NCBI RefSeq assembly: GCF_003339505.1
Contig: NZ_QPIW01000030.1
Location: 18,000-81,999 of the forward strand
Origin: Runella aurantiaca
Lineage (GTDB): Bacteria > Bacteroidota > Bacteroidia > Cytophagales > Spirosomataceae
Direction of reading: 5' to 3'
DNA: 64,000 bases
Part shown: one piece after another, positions 44,912 through 52,277 of the stretch
Layout: every line of letters starts with the position of its first letter
Numbering within the stretch: position 1 is the first letter of the stretch
Notes under the pieces: generated by a model
The model's input: only the letters and a program-made list of their open reading frames with translations
Told to the model about the DNA's origin: nothing
Databases searched by the model: none
Position numbers and translations under genes: made by a program

Positions 44912-46135
44912 ATGAGTCAAAAAGTACGTCTCATTCTTGGAATTTTTCTGTTTATGTCCCGGGTGGCTTTCCCCCAACTCACCGCCAATTCAAGCATCAG
45001 TCTCATCACCGTAGGGCCTGGAGAAGAAGTTTTTACCGCGTTTGGTCATAGCGCATTACGGATTTCTGACCCTGACTTGGGCATCGACAACATCTATAAT
45101 TACGGTACATTTAGTTTTAACGAAGGTTTTTATCTGAGATTCACAAAAGGAGAATTGAATTTTTGGCTTTCCACCGCTCCCTTCCATCGAGCGTTTTATT
45201 CATGGACCGTTTATGAAAACCGTACTGTTACACAACAAGTACTGAACCTCAATCAAAACCAAAAAAATGCCCTATTTGGTTTTTTAGAGAACAATCTTGA
45301 GCCTCAAAACAGCGTGTACCGATATGATTATTTTTACGACAATTGCTCTAACCGTATTGACACCGCGTTAAAAAAAGTGTTGGGAGTAAACATAAAATTC
45401 TCTCCAGAGAGCATCGCAAAAAAACACAATACCACTGATGCATCCATCCGACAATTAACACACGGTTATTTGTTGCACAACCCTTGGGGAGAATTAGGAA
45501 TTGAAACGTGTCTGGGTATCGACATGGATAAAAAAATAACAGCGGAGCAATTTAAGTTTTTGCCCGATTATTTGATGTGGAACTACGATGAAGCCAAAAT
45601 ACGGCCAAACGGAGCATGGGAGCCTTTGGTAAAAGAAAAAGTCGTTTTATTTCAGGCACTCAATAAAACATCTCCCCCAAATCCATTTAGTCCCAAAGCC
45701 ATTTTTAGTTTCGTTCTGGTCTTATCATGCCTGTTGAGCCTTCCTACTCTACATAAAACCTTCTTTGCCCGCCTGTTTGATTTTACATTATTTTTGACTT
45801 CTGGTGCGGTGGGCTTACTCATTCTTTTTCTATGGTTTTTTACTACCCATCATTCACAGATTAATCTGAATATTCTTTGGGCAAACCCATTCAATCTTGT
45901 AGTATCATTTCTGCTTTTTTCAAAAAAACGCGGCCCAATATTACTAAAAATCAGCCTCGTTAATGGTTTGTTATTGGTACTAGTCCTTGCTTTTTGGACT
46001 ATTTTACCTCAACGCCTCAACAATGCCTACCTTCTCGTTTGCATTACATTACTTATAAGGCATTCTGCGAATTATTGGTTTTTAAAGGCCGCATCAAGTA
46101 AAATTAAAACAGCCCCAAGTATCAAAGGTCTATGA
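44912..46135 (+). CDS. DUF4105 domain-containing membrane protein
   Basis: 407 residues. Signal peptide or anchor (VRLILGIFLFMSRVAFPQ), then the DUF4105 region with PGEEVFTAFGHSALRISDPD, NIYNYGTFSF, YRYDYFYDNCSNRIDTALKK (conserved Asp-Asn-Cys-Ser-Asn) at about residues 30-160. The C-terminal 150 residues contain four hydrophobic helices (AIFSFVLVLSCLLSL, FLTSGAVGLLILFLWFF, LVVSFLLFS, GLLLVLVLAFWTI). The DNC-N motif and fold suggest an NlpC-like thiol hydrolase, but this is inference; no activity is established for the family to my knowledge. Confidence 0.83.
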   Translation: MSQKVRLILGIFLFMSRVAFPQLTANSSISLITVGPGEEVFTAFGHSALRISDPDLGIDNIYNYGTFSFNEGFYLRFTKGELNFWLSTAPFHRAFYSWTVYENRTVTQQVLNLNQNQKNALFGFLENNLEPQNSVYRYDYFYDNCSNRIDTALKKVLGVNIKFSPESIAKKHNTTDASIRQLTHGYLLHNPWGELGIETCLGIDMDKKITAEQFKFLPDYLMWNYDEAKIRPNGAWEPLVKEKVVLFQALNKTSPPNPFSPKAIFSFVLVLSCLLSLPTLHKTFFARLFDFTLFLTSGAVGLLILFLWFFTTHHSQINLNILWANPFNLVVSFLLFSKKRGPILLKISLVNGLLLVLVLAFWTILPQRLNNAYLLVCITLLIRHSANYWFLKAASSKIKTAPSIKGL

Positions 46136-46188
46136 TTTAGCAAAATTGAAAAAATCAACAAATGATACGATTTCAACTTGCGTTAAAA

Positions 46189-46338
46189 TTATCCTTTGGA
46201 TGAGCCTTTGAAGAACAATGAAAAAGGCCAGAAAATAACCATGTTAATCGCTCTGGACCAATTAGGTTCACTGTTGCGCAGCTCTTTGCCGCAATACCAA
46301 AGAAGAAGAATGCCGACCAAAATCCATACTGCTGTCAT
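46189..46338 (-). CDS. Very short membrane protein (49 aa)
   Basis: The ATG at 46338 (complement of CAT 46336-46338) opens 49 codons to a TAA at 46189-46191. It begins [20 protein letters not shown] and ends [11 protein letters not shown], with a first transmembrane helix, a polar turn [10 protein letters not shown], and a second helix [13 protein letters not shown]. The two-helix hairpin with flanking charges is protein-like and not an antisense shadow of any gene. Convergent with the DUF4105 gene and divergent from arsR. The family is not recognised. Confidence 0.5.
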   Translation of the reverse strand: MTAVWILVGILLLWYCGKELRNSEPNWSRAINMVIFWPFSLFFKGSSKG

Positions 46339-46475
46339 GTTCTTTGCTATTTAAGTTTTTCCAATACTTTAGGATAAAGTACCTGATTTTTAATAGAATA
46401 TCCAAAACTATCTTCTTTTTTTACGCCTCCCCATCCCTATTCATTTTTGATTTTTACAAAAAAAACGAAAAACTA

Positions 46476-46522
46476 TTTGCGCAACCAATTAGTTGCATTT
46501 ATATTTGCAACCGATTAGTTGC
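46476..46522 (+). promoter_or_regulatory. arsR promoter with twin palindromic operators
   Basis: TTTG (46476-46479) and TATATTTG (46500-46507) fit the -33 and TAnnTTTG -7 elements with a 20-bp gap. Two inverted repeats GCAAC-N6-GTTGC lie at 46481-46496 and 46507-46522 (cores CAATTA and CGATTA), 26 bp apart, one between the promoter elements and one just after the -7 element. This is a convincing layout for repression by the dimeric ArsR protein encoded 20 bp downstream. Confidence 0.7.
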
Positions 46523-46541
46523 ACAAAAATTTAGAGACGTG

Positions 46542-46856
46542 ATGAGAAGAGACGTATTTCAGGCCATTGCCGACCCCACCCGAAGAGCCATCATTGCCCT
46601 CATTGCCTTACAGGCCATGACCCCCAATGCCCTAGCCGAGCATTTTGACACTAGCCGACAGGCGGTTTCCAAGCACATTAAAATCCTGACCGAATGTGAA
46701 TTGGTCCGACAGGAGCAGTCGGGACGGGAAATTTATTATCACTTCAACCCTACTAAGATGAAAGAAATAGACCAGTGGCTCGAAAAATTCAGAGCCCTTT
46801 GGGAAGACCGTTTTAGCCAACTTGACAACGTATTATTGAACCTAAAAAACAAATAA
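46542..46856 (+). CDS. ArsR/SmtB-family transcriptional regulator
   Basis: 104 residues from the ATG at 46542; the longer frame (46344) runs through the promoter. Winged helix: [42 protein letters not shown] in pieces, [21 protein letters not shown]. It lacks the metal-binding ELCVCDL motif of metal sensors, like the ArsR proteins that partner SRPBCC/AHSA1 genes. It probably represses its own operon through the twin palindromes upstream. It overlaps none of its neighbours; the SRPBCC gene starts 4 bp after its stop. Confidence 0.88.
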   Translation: MRRDVFQAIADPTRRAIIALIALQAMTPNALAEHFDTSRQAVSKHIKILTECELVRQEQSGREIYYHFNPTKMKEIDQWLEKFRALWEDRFSQLDNVLLNLKNK

Positions 46857-46860
46857 AACC

Positions 46861-47361
46861 ATGAAAAATGCCTTATTAATGGACTTTATCGTCGACAAAG
46901 CGACCAATTCAATCACGGTAAAAAGAGAATTTGCCGCCCAACTTCCACTGGTGTGGGATGCCTTCACCAAAAGTGAAATCCTTGACCAATGGTGGGCACC
47001 CAAACCTTGGAAAGCCCGCACCAAAACGATGGATTTCAGAGAAGGCGGACGTTGGCTTTATGCGATGGTCGGGCCCGAGGGCGAGGAGCACTGGGGTCTG
47101 GCAAGCTATCATACCATCCAACCCAAAGAGCGTTTTAGTGGAACGGACGGTTTTTCGGATGCCGAGGGAAACATCAACACCGAACTGCCACAATCGAAAT
47201 GGACGAACAATTTTCAAGATAACGGCGATGCTACATTGGTAACCATTCTCATCACCTACAATGACTTGGCCCAACTCGAAGCAACCATCCAAATGGGTTT
47301 CAAAGAAGGGTTGACGATGGCCATGGAAGGATTGGATGAAGTTTTGGCCACTCTTTCTTAA
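46861..47361 (+). CDS. SRPBCC / AHSA1-like domain protein
   Basis: 166 residues. AHSA1-type START-like fold: SITVKREFAAQLPLVWDAFTKSEILDQWWAPKPW in pieces, FREGGRWLYAMVGPEGEEHWG, WTNNFQDNGDATLVTILITYN, and a C-terminal amphipathic helix (EGLTMAMEGLDEVLATL). The fold has a ligand-binding pocket of unknown specificity. ArsR-SRPBCC pairs are very common, and here the genes are 4 bp apart, so they are co-transcribed. Confidence 0.87.
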   Translation: MKNALLMDFIVDKATNSITVKREFAAQLPLVWDAFTKSEILDQWWAPKPWKARTKTMDFREGGRWLYAMVGPEGEEHWGLASYHTIQPKERFSGTDGFSDAEGNINTELPQSKWTNNFQDNGDATLVTILITYNDLAQLEATIQMGFKEGLTMAMEGLDEVLATLS

Positions 47362-47411
47362 TCTCTCTGGGGAGCGTCTTGACAGACCTCCCCGCTTAAC
47401 CAACCTCAAAA

Positions 47412-47780
47412 ATGAAAAAAACAAAAATTGTTTATTGGGTCATTACCGGGATTTTCGGGGCATTTATGTTGTTTTCCGCCATTCCTGACATCCTCTTAGT
47501 GCCAGAAGCCGTCACGATGGTTACGGGTTTGGGCTACCCCAAATACATCATTCCATTTTTAGGCGTGGCCAAAGCATTGGGAGTGGTGGCCATCCTTATC
47601 CCCAGTTTTAACCGTATCAAAGAATGGGCGTATGCTGGTTTGTTTTTTGATTTGATTGGAGCAACCTATTCAATCATCGTCAAAGAAGGATTTCAGCCTC
47701 AAATTACCTTTATGGTCTTGCCGATTGCCTTTCTATTTCTTTCCCATTACCTTTGGCACCAAACAAAAAAAACCGTCTGA
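47412..47780 (+). CDS. DoxX-family membrane protein
   Basis: 122 residues with four helices: YWVITGIFGAFMLFSAIPDI, IIPFLGVAKALGVVAILI, WAYAGLFFDLIGATYSIIV and FMVLPIAFLFLSHYLW. GYPKYIIPFLGVAKALGV is the family core. DoxX-like proteins are small quinone-linked or structural inner-membrane proteins. It is third in the ArsR-headed operon, 50 bp after the SRPBCC gene, the usual trio in this phylum. Confidence 0.82.
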   Translation: MKKTKIVYWVITGIFGAFMLFSAIPDILLVPEAVTMVTGLGYPKYIIPFLGVAKALGVVAILIPSFNRIKEWAYAGLFFDLIGATYSIIVKEGFQPQITFMVLPIAFLFLSHYLWHQTKKTV

Positions 47781-47854
47781 AGATAAACTATCCGTTGTCG
47801 TACCCGTTTATTTTATCGAAAATAAATGGTTTTTTGGTAAAATTCCTTCGGTCA

Positions 47855-48514
47855 ATGATACACAAAAAAACAAAGGATGGAAAATACACGCTCCGAACGG
47901 CCACTCCCGCCGATGCTGAGCAAATGGAAGAAGTGCAGCGGATTTGTTTCCCCACCCTTGCCCCGCATGAGCTATTGACAAAGGAACATTTTGCTAATCA
48001 CATCCACGTTTTTCCCGAAGGACAACTCGTCATCACCGACCGCGACAAAGTCATTGCTTCATCAAGCACCCTCCGAATCCAGTTTCCAAAACTTGACCAC
48101 ACTTTTATGGAAGTTACTGATAATCTATGGATTACCAACTCCCATATTCCCAACGGAGAGTGGCTCTATCAGTTTGACATTGGGGTGTTGCCCGCGTATC
48201 GGGGGCAGAAACTTTCTACGGAATTATACAACACGCAGCAAGAATTGGTCCAATCGTTGGACATGAAGGGGCAAATCCTCGTGGGTATGACGATTGGGTA
48301 TGCCCGTTACAAAGACCAGTTTTCCATTGAGACCTATTGCGAAAAACTAAAAAACAATGAACTCACCGACCCCACCATCACGCCTCAGCGCAAGGCGGGG
48401 TTTGAGTGGGTACAGCCCATTTATCATTACCTTGACGACCCCACGGCGGGAAATTGTAGCGTATTGATGGTTTGGCCGCTCGAAGGCGTTTCGTTTCAGG
48501 AATACATTGAATGA
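47855..48514 (+). CDS. GNAT-family N-acetyltransferase
   Basis: 220 residues from the ATG at 47855, because the longer frame (47753) overlaps the DoxX stop and its first 34 residues are not family-like. Recognisable GNAT elements: YTLRTATPADAEQMEEVQ (beta1-alpha1), LVITDRDKVIASSSTLRI, and the acetyl-CoA loop DIGVLPAYRGQKLSTELYN (V-x-x-x-x-R-G-x-x-x). The acceptor is unknown. Co-directional with and 74 bp after doxX; its stop overlaps an alternative start of the next gene (ATGA). Confidence 0.82.
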   Translation: MIHKKTKDGKYTLRTATPADAEQMEEVQRICFPTLAPHELLTKEHFANHIHVFPEGQLVITDRDKVIASSSTLRIQFPKLDHTFMEVTDNLWITNSHIPNGEWLYQFDIGVLPAYRGQKLSTELYNTQQELVQSLDMKGQILVGMTIGYARYKDQFSIETYCEKLKNNELTDPTITPQRKAGFEWVQPIYHYLDDPTAGNCSVLMVWPLEGVSFQEYIE

Positions 48515-48546
48515 GTCTGATATTCAAATACATAACCCAAAAAGCC

Positions 48547-49266
48547 ATGAAACAAAAAATCATTGACGCCTACGAATCATTGGCCGAGAGCTACAACGCG
48601 CTCATTGACCATAAACCCCACAACGCTTACTACGACCGCCCCAATACGCTTTCGCTGATTCCAGAAATGCAGGGCAAACACATTCTCGATGCCGCCTGTG
48701 GCCCAGGGAAGTACGCCGAAATATTTCTCGAAAACGGCGCGTTTGTCACTGGATTTGACATAAGTCCGCGCATGGTGGAGCTGGCCATTGAGCGCAACAA
48801 AGGCAACGGCACTTTTTTTGTCCATGACCTATCCACCCCGCTGCCCCAACTCAAAGATGCTTCTTTCGACCTGATTGTCTGCGCGTTGGCCTTGCACTAC
48901 TTGGAAGACTGGACCCCGACCCTCAAAGAATTTTTTCGGGTGCTGAAACCCAGCGGACACCTTGTTATTTCTATTGAACATCCGTTTTTTGAGTTTACCT
49001 ACTTTCAATCCACCCGTTATTTTGAAACCGAACCCGTCATGTGTACGTGGAAAGGTTTTGGAAAACCCGTCGATATTCACAGTTTCCGGCGGCCGCTGGA
49101 AGCCTGCATTATGCCGCTGCTCGTCAACGGTTTCCAGCTCGATACCCTGCTCGAACCCAAACCCGTGGAGAAATTCAAAGAACTTGACCCCAAACATTAC
49201 CGTGAGTTGAACGAATTTCCCGCGTTTATGTGCTTACGCGCAAAAAAGCCTATTTTTACCCTTTAA
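48547..49266 (+). CDS. Class I SAM-dependent methyltransferase
   Basis: 239 residues from the ATG at 48547. An earlier ATG (48511) overlaps the GNAT stop and would add 12 residues. SAM-binding motif I: HILDAACGPGKYAEIFLENGA (pieces), motif II VTGFDISPRMVELA, motif III SFDLIVCALALHYLEDW. The Rossmann-fold methyltransferase type that acts on small molecules fits best, but no substrate residues are diagnostic. It belongs to the co-directional gene run starting at arsR. Confidence 0.82.
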   Translation: MKQKIIDAYESLAESYNALIDHKPHNAYYDRPNTLSLIPEMQGKHILDAACGPGKYAEIFLENGAFVTGFDISPRMVELAIERNKGNGTFFVHDLSTPLPQLKDASFDLIVCALALHYLEDWTPTLKEFFRVLKPSGHLVISIEHPFFEFTYFQSTRYFETEPVMCTWKGFGKPVDIHSFRRPLEACIMPLLVNGFQLDTLLEPKPVEKFKELDPKHYRELNEFPAFMCLRAKKPIFTL

Positions 49267-49278
49267 ACCCTTCTCCCT

Positions 49279-49659
49279 ATGGCCATGCACGACATTAAAA
49301 TCAGCAACATTGATGCGTTTATCTCTGGCTTCCCGCCCGAAACGCAGGAAATATTAGAGCAGCTCAGAGCCACGATAAAAGACGCCGCCCCCGACGCCGA
49401 AGAAAAAATCAGTTACGGAATTCCGACTTTTAGCCTCAAAGGGAACTTGGTACATTTTGCGGCCTACAAGCACCACATCGGGTTTTATCCCGGTGCATCG
49501 TGCATTGAAGCATTCAAAAATGAACTGACGCCCTATAAATTAGCCAAAGGAACCGTTCAATTTCCGCTGGGCCAACCGCTCCCTCTTGACCTCATCACCC
49601 AAATGGTGCAGTTTAGGGTAAAAGCAAATTTGAAAAAAGCGGAGAGTAAAAGGGGCTAA
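49279..49659 (+). CDS. DUF1801 (YdhG/iron-chaperone-like) protein, copy A
   Basis: 126 residues. DUF1801 features: IDAFISGFPPETQEILEQLRATI, AEEKISYGIPTFSLKG, LVHFAAYKHHIGFYPG and a C-terminal LPLDLITQMVQFRVKANLKKA helix. Homologues are annotated as possible iron chaperones but the evidence is slight. It starts 12 bp after the methyltransferase stop and 12 bp precede the restriction enzyme gene, so it is inside the run. A second DUF1801 gene lies 1.6 kb downstream. Confidence 0.82.
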   Translation: MAMHDIKISNIDAFISGFPPETQEILEQLRATIKDAAPDAEEKISYGIPTFSLKGNLVHFAAYKHHIGFYPGASCIEAFKNELTPYKLAKGTVQFPLGQPLPLDLITQMVQFRVKANLKKAESKRG

Positions 49660-49671
49660 AAAAAGAGGGTA

Positions 49672-50436
49672 ATGAATTTAAATTTCAACACAAAATTAGC
49701 AGAGGGATATACAAGCAATTCCCAGATAGCACGGATTTTAACCGAAAATTGGGTTAAAGAAAACGCTTATTGCCCCTGTTGTGGTGAAATACCACTAAAT
49801 GAATTTGAAAATAATAGGCCCGTTGCGGACTTTTATTGTAAAAAATGCAGTGAAGAATTTGAATTAAAAAGCAAGAGTGGAAAACTCTCAAACACCATAA
49901 ATGATGGGGCATATTCAACAATGATTGAGAGAATTAATTCAAATCAGAATCCAAATTTTTTCTTTTTAACCTATTCAAAAAAATGGTCGGTGGAGAATTT
50001 TTTAATTATTCCAAAACAGTTTTTTACAAATGAAATAATTATAAAAAGACCCCCTCTTTCTGCAACTGCAAGAAGAGCAGGTTGGGTTGGTTGCAACATT
50101 GATATTTCTAGGGTGGCAGAGGCAGGGAAAGTTTTTTTGATAAAAGACACAAAACTTATCCATAAAAGCATTGTTGAGGATTCTTTTAAGAAAACACTGT
50201 TTTTAAGAAAACAAAATATCGAAATAAAGGGCTGGCTTTTGGACTTAATGGTGTGTGTTGATTCCATTGAAAACGAGACTTTTACGCTGGATGATATTTA
50301 TAAATTTGAAGGTAAACTCAAGTTAAAGCATCCCAGTAATAATTTTATCAAAGACAAAATTAGACAGCAACTTCAAGTATTGAGAGACAAAGGGATTATT
50401 GAGTTTATTAGTCGAGGTAAATACAAAAAATTATGA
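49672..50436 (+). CDS. dpnC: DpnI-type methyl-directed restriction endonuclease
   Basis: 254 residues, the same length as pneumococcal DpnI, and collinear with it along its entire length. N-terminal catalytic domain: zinc-ribbon Cys34, Cys37, Cys56 and Cys59 (CPCC and CKKC) and the PD-(D/E)xK triad Asp53, Glu64, Lys66 in NRPVADFYC and EEFELKSKSG. C-terminal winged helix from about residue 183 to the end (KIRQQLQVLRDKGIIEF, GKYKKL), which in DpnI also reads methylated DNA. DpnI cleaves Gm6ATC, so the host GATC sites should be unmethylated. Distinctly A+T-rich compared with flanking genes. Overlaps the next small gene by 4 bp. Confidence 0.93.
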   Translation: MNLNFNTKLAEGYTSNSQIARILTENWVKENAYCPCCGEIPLNEFENNRPVADFYCKKCSEEFELKSKSGKLSNTINDGAYSTMIERINSNQNPNFFFLTYSKKWSVENFLIIPKQFFTNEIIIKRPPLSATARRAGWVGCNIDISRVAEAGKVFLIKDTKLIHKSIVEDSFKKTLFLRKQNIEIKGWLLDLMVCVDSIENETFTLDDIYKFEGKLKLKHPSNNFIKDKIRQQLQVLRDKGIIEFISRGKYKKL

Positions 50437-50642
50437 AAATGAAACGATTCATCATTATTACGCCAGAAGGAAAAACGGGAGCGCCCAATGCTCAGTACGA
50501 AGTCAATAATATGCAAGTCGTTGGAATTGTTGAAAACGTAGATAACGAAGAAGAGGCAATCAAAAAGCTCCTTATAGAAAATGATTGGATTATTGATGCC
50601 GAATTTAACGTTGCCGAGTTTATTGTTTATCAAATCTTATGA
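50433..50642 (+). CDS. Small DpnD/PcfM-like protein
   Basis: 69 residues. Its ATG overlaps the restriction gene's stop (ATGA), implying translational coupling. MKRFIIITPEGKTG and NVDNEEEAIKKLLIEN followed by WIIDAEFNVAEF match the DpnD/PcfM-like pattern (beta strand, then an EEEA helix, then I-x-D-A). In the pneumococcal DpnI locus the small dpnD gene likewise follows dpnC directly. Its role is unknown. Assignment rests on weak similarity plus position, so moderate confidence. Confidence 0.6.
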   Translation: MKMKRFIIITPEGKTGAPNAQYEVNNMQVVGIVENVDNEEEAIKKLLIENDWIIDAEFNVAEFIVYQIL

Positions 50643-51119
50643 TTTCAGCATTAAAAACCTCCCTTCGATTCCTGCATCTTTGAGCGCCAACGCATTTTCT
50701 TTTCCGTATGCAATAAAAACACTTGGTGCACCAGGCGTACCTCCCTGCTCTCCCGAAACATGGTAAAATCGGATTCTCCCTTTGACAAACAGAACTCCAT
50801 CCGCATCATTCCAAACATTATCAAAGAAACATTTGGTCTCCGTTCGGGCAAAAATCAGCGCAATTCCATTGCCATGAAGTTTTAATTTTTGAAGCCACAA
50901 ATCCATACCTTTACCATAAGGCGGGTTTAAATAAACCCGCCCAAACCATTCTTTTAGTAGGCCATCGTCTTCAACTGTAAAATTATGAAGGGCATGTAAA
51001 AAAGGGGCGTTCACTGGACTGCACGGGTCTAAATCAAACACCCCTAATTTTTTAACTAAATCGGGAGGAGTAAGCCACTCTACTTTTGTATTTTCGCTAC
51101 GTTCAAACGATGAATTCAT
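50637..51119 (-). CDS. Phage-type Dam-family DNA N6-adenine methyltransferase
   Basis: 160 residues. EWLTPPDLVKKLGVFDLDPCS (pieces) and the catalytic motif YLNPPYGKGM (NPPY, motif IV) are those of phage N6-adenine methyltransferases. Other family segments: LIFARTETKCFFDNVW and VKGRIRFYHVSGEQGGTPGAPSVFI in pieces. It uses S-adenosylmethionine to methylate adenine in DNA. The target sequence is not readable from sequence; several relatives methylate GATC. It is convergent with the DpnI-DpnD pair and their stop codons overlap by 6 bp. GATC sites occur twice in its upstream region (51145 and 51176). Confidence 0.85.
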   Translation of the reverse strand: MNSSFERSENTKVEWLTPPDLVKKLGVFDLDPCSPVNAPFLHALHNFTVEDDGLLKEWFGRVYLNPPYGKGMDLWLQKLKLHGNGIALIFARTETKCFFDNVWNDADGVLFVKGRIRFYHVSGEQGGTPGAPSVFIAYGKENALALKDAGIEGRFLMLKS

Positions 51120-51281
51120 TTGTTAATTATTTGTGCAAATATTAGATCAAATTTTTAATTTACAAATCATAACCTGATCATTTTCAAGTATTTACACAAA
51201 ATACAATTAAACAGCCTGATACCCAAAGCATTACCCTTTGTATGCTATTTAGCTCAACGAGCGACATTAATTTTACTCTTT

Positions 51282-51665
51282 ATGCCAAAATCAACTACTC
51301 CCCCAAAAACAGATGCCGAAAAGGTGGGCGAATACATGCACTTGCTGGAGCATCCGCTCAAGGCCGAAATTAACGCCCTCAGAGCCATCATCATGGCCAC
51401 GCATCCTGCCCTCAGCGAGCGCATCAAATGGAATGCGCCGAGTTATTATGCAGGGGTTGACTTGGTCACTTTCAATCTTAGAATGACCCACAAAGTCCAT
51501 TTGGTATTTCACCACGCGGCCATTGTCAATATTTCTTCGGCCCTGTTGGAAGGTGATTACAAAGACCGTCGAATGATGTATTTTAACAACATGGCCGAGG
51601 TCGAAACCCATCGGGCCGAACTCCAACGCATCATGGTTGAGTTGGTGACAGCAGCGGCGGCCTAA
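51282..51665 (+). CDS. DUF1801 domain-containing protein, copy B
   Basis: 127 residues. DUF1801 plan: TDAEKVGEYMHLLEHPLKAEINALRAII in pieces, SERIKWNAPSYYAGVDLVTF, and VHLVFHHAA. It differs clearly from copy A at 49279, so this is not a recent duplication. Located 162 bp from the divergently transcribed methyltransferase. Ends before a strong bidirectional terminator. Molecular function not established. Confidence 0.8.
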   Translation: MPKSTTPPKTDAEKVGEYMHLLEHPLKAEINALRAIIMATHPALSERIKWNAPSYYAGVDLVTFNLRMTHKVHLVFHHAAIVNISSALLEGDYKDRRMMYFNNMAEVETHRAELQRIMVELVTAAAA

Positions 51666-51694
51666 CTTGTCCAAAGTTCTGACCTCCAAAAACG

Positions 51695-51725
51695 ACAAAA
51701 GCCCCGAAAATTTCGGGGCTTTTGT
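51695..51725. terminator. Bidirectional terminator between DUF1801 and secG
   Basis: ACAAAAGCCCCGAAA (51695-51709) is perfectly complementary to TTTCGGGGCTTTTGT (51711-51725), with T-runs on both strands. It ends the + gene stopping at 51665 and the - gene stopping at 51743. Confidence 0.88.
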
Positions 51726-51742
51726 GCTAAAAAATGTTTTGC

Positions 51743-52105
51743 TTACTTCTGCGCGGGAGCAGGCTGCTGCTGTGCAGGCGCAGGAGTGGTCGTTGGAGCA
51801 GGGGCAGGCGCGGCAGGTACCGAGCGCTGATTTGCCTTTTCAACGTTTACGCTGTTAATGCCAGCATCGGCTTGGGGAGTACCGATAAACAAATTAGATA
51901 CAAGACAAAGTACGGCTAACGCACCTACCAAGCCCCAAGTAATTTGTTCCAACAAGTCGGTGGTACGTTTTACGCCAAACATTTGCGTAGCGCCCATTCC
52001 GCCCAATTCGCCCGTCAATCCGCCACCTTTTGAGTTTTGTACCAAAACAATCAAAATCAATAATACAGCGATGATGGCGATTATTACAATAAATACGGTG
52101 AACAT
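51743..52105 (-). CDS. secG: Preprotein translocase subunit SecG
   Basis: 120 residues. Helix one IIAIIAVLLILIVLVQNSKGGG, then the conserved GGMGATQMFGVKRTTDLLEQITWGLVGALAVLC (pieces) turn and second helix, and a Pro/Ala/Gln/Thr-rich tail. SecG is the small subunit of the SecYEG channel. The next 172 bp upstream hold no gene, only T-rich repetitive text. Confidence 0.92.
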   Translation of the reverse strand: MFTVFIVIIAIIAVLLILIVLVQNSKGGGLTGELGGMGATQMFGVKRTTDLLEQITWGLVGALAVLCLVSNLFIGTPQADAGINSVNVEKANQRSVPAAPAPAPTTTPAPAQQQPAPAQK

Positions 52106-52277
52106 TGTAGTTTACAGTTTAGAGTCTACAGTTTCGGTTTTCGGTCAAAAGTTTCAGGTTTTTAGGAAGCAGTTTACGTTTAAAGGCCGATTGTCTGTTT
52201 TTAACAAACTTTCTTCTCTCTTAACATTTATCCCTTACCTCTCCTCTTTACACTTTTAACTTTACACTTCTAACGTT

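Noticed and set aside
49279..51665. The two DUF1801 genes as target-site duplications flanking an insertion
   Set aside because: The proteins are too different to be recent duplicates, so flanking by two DUF1801 genes may be coincidence.
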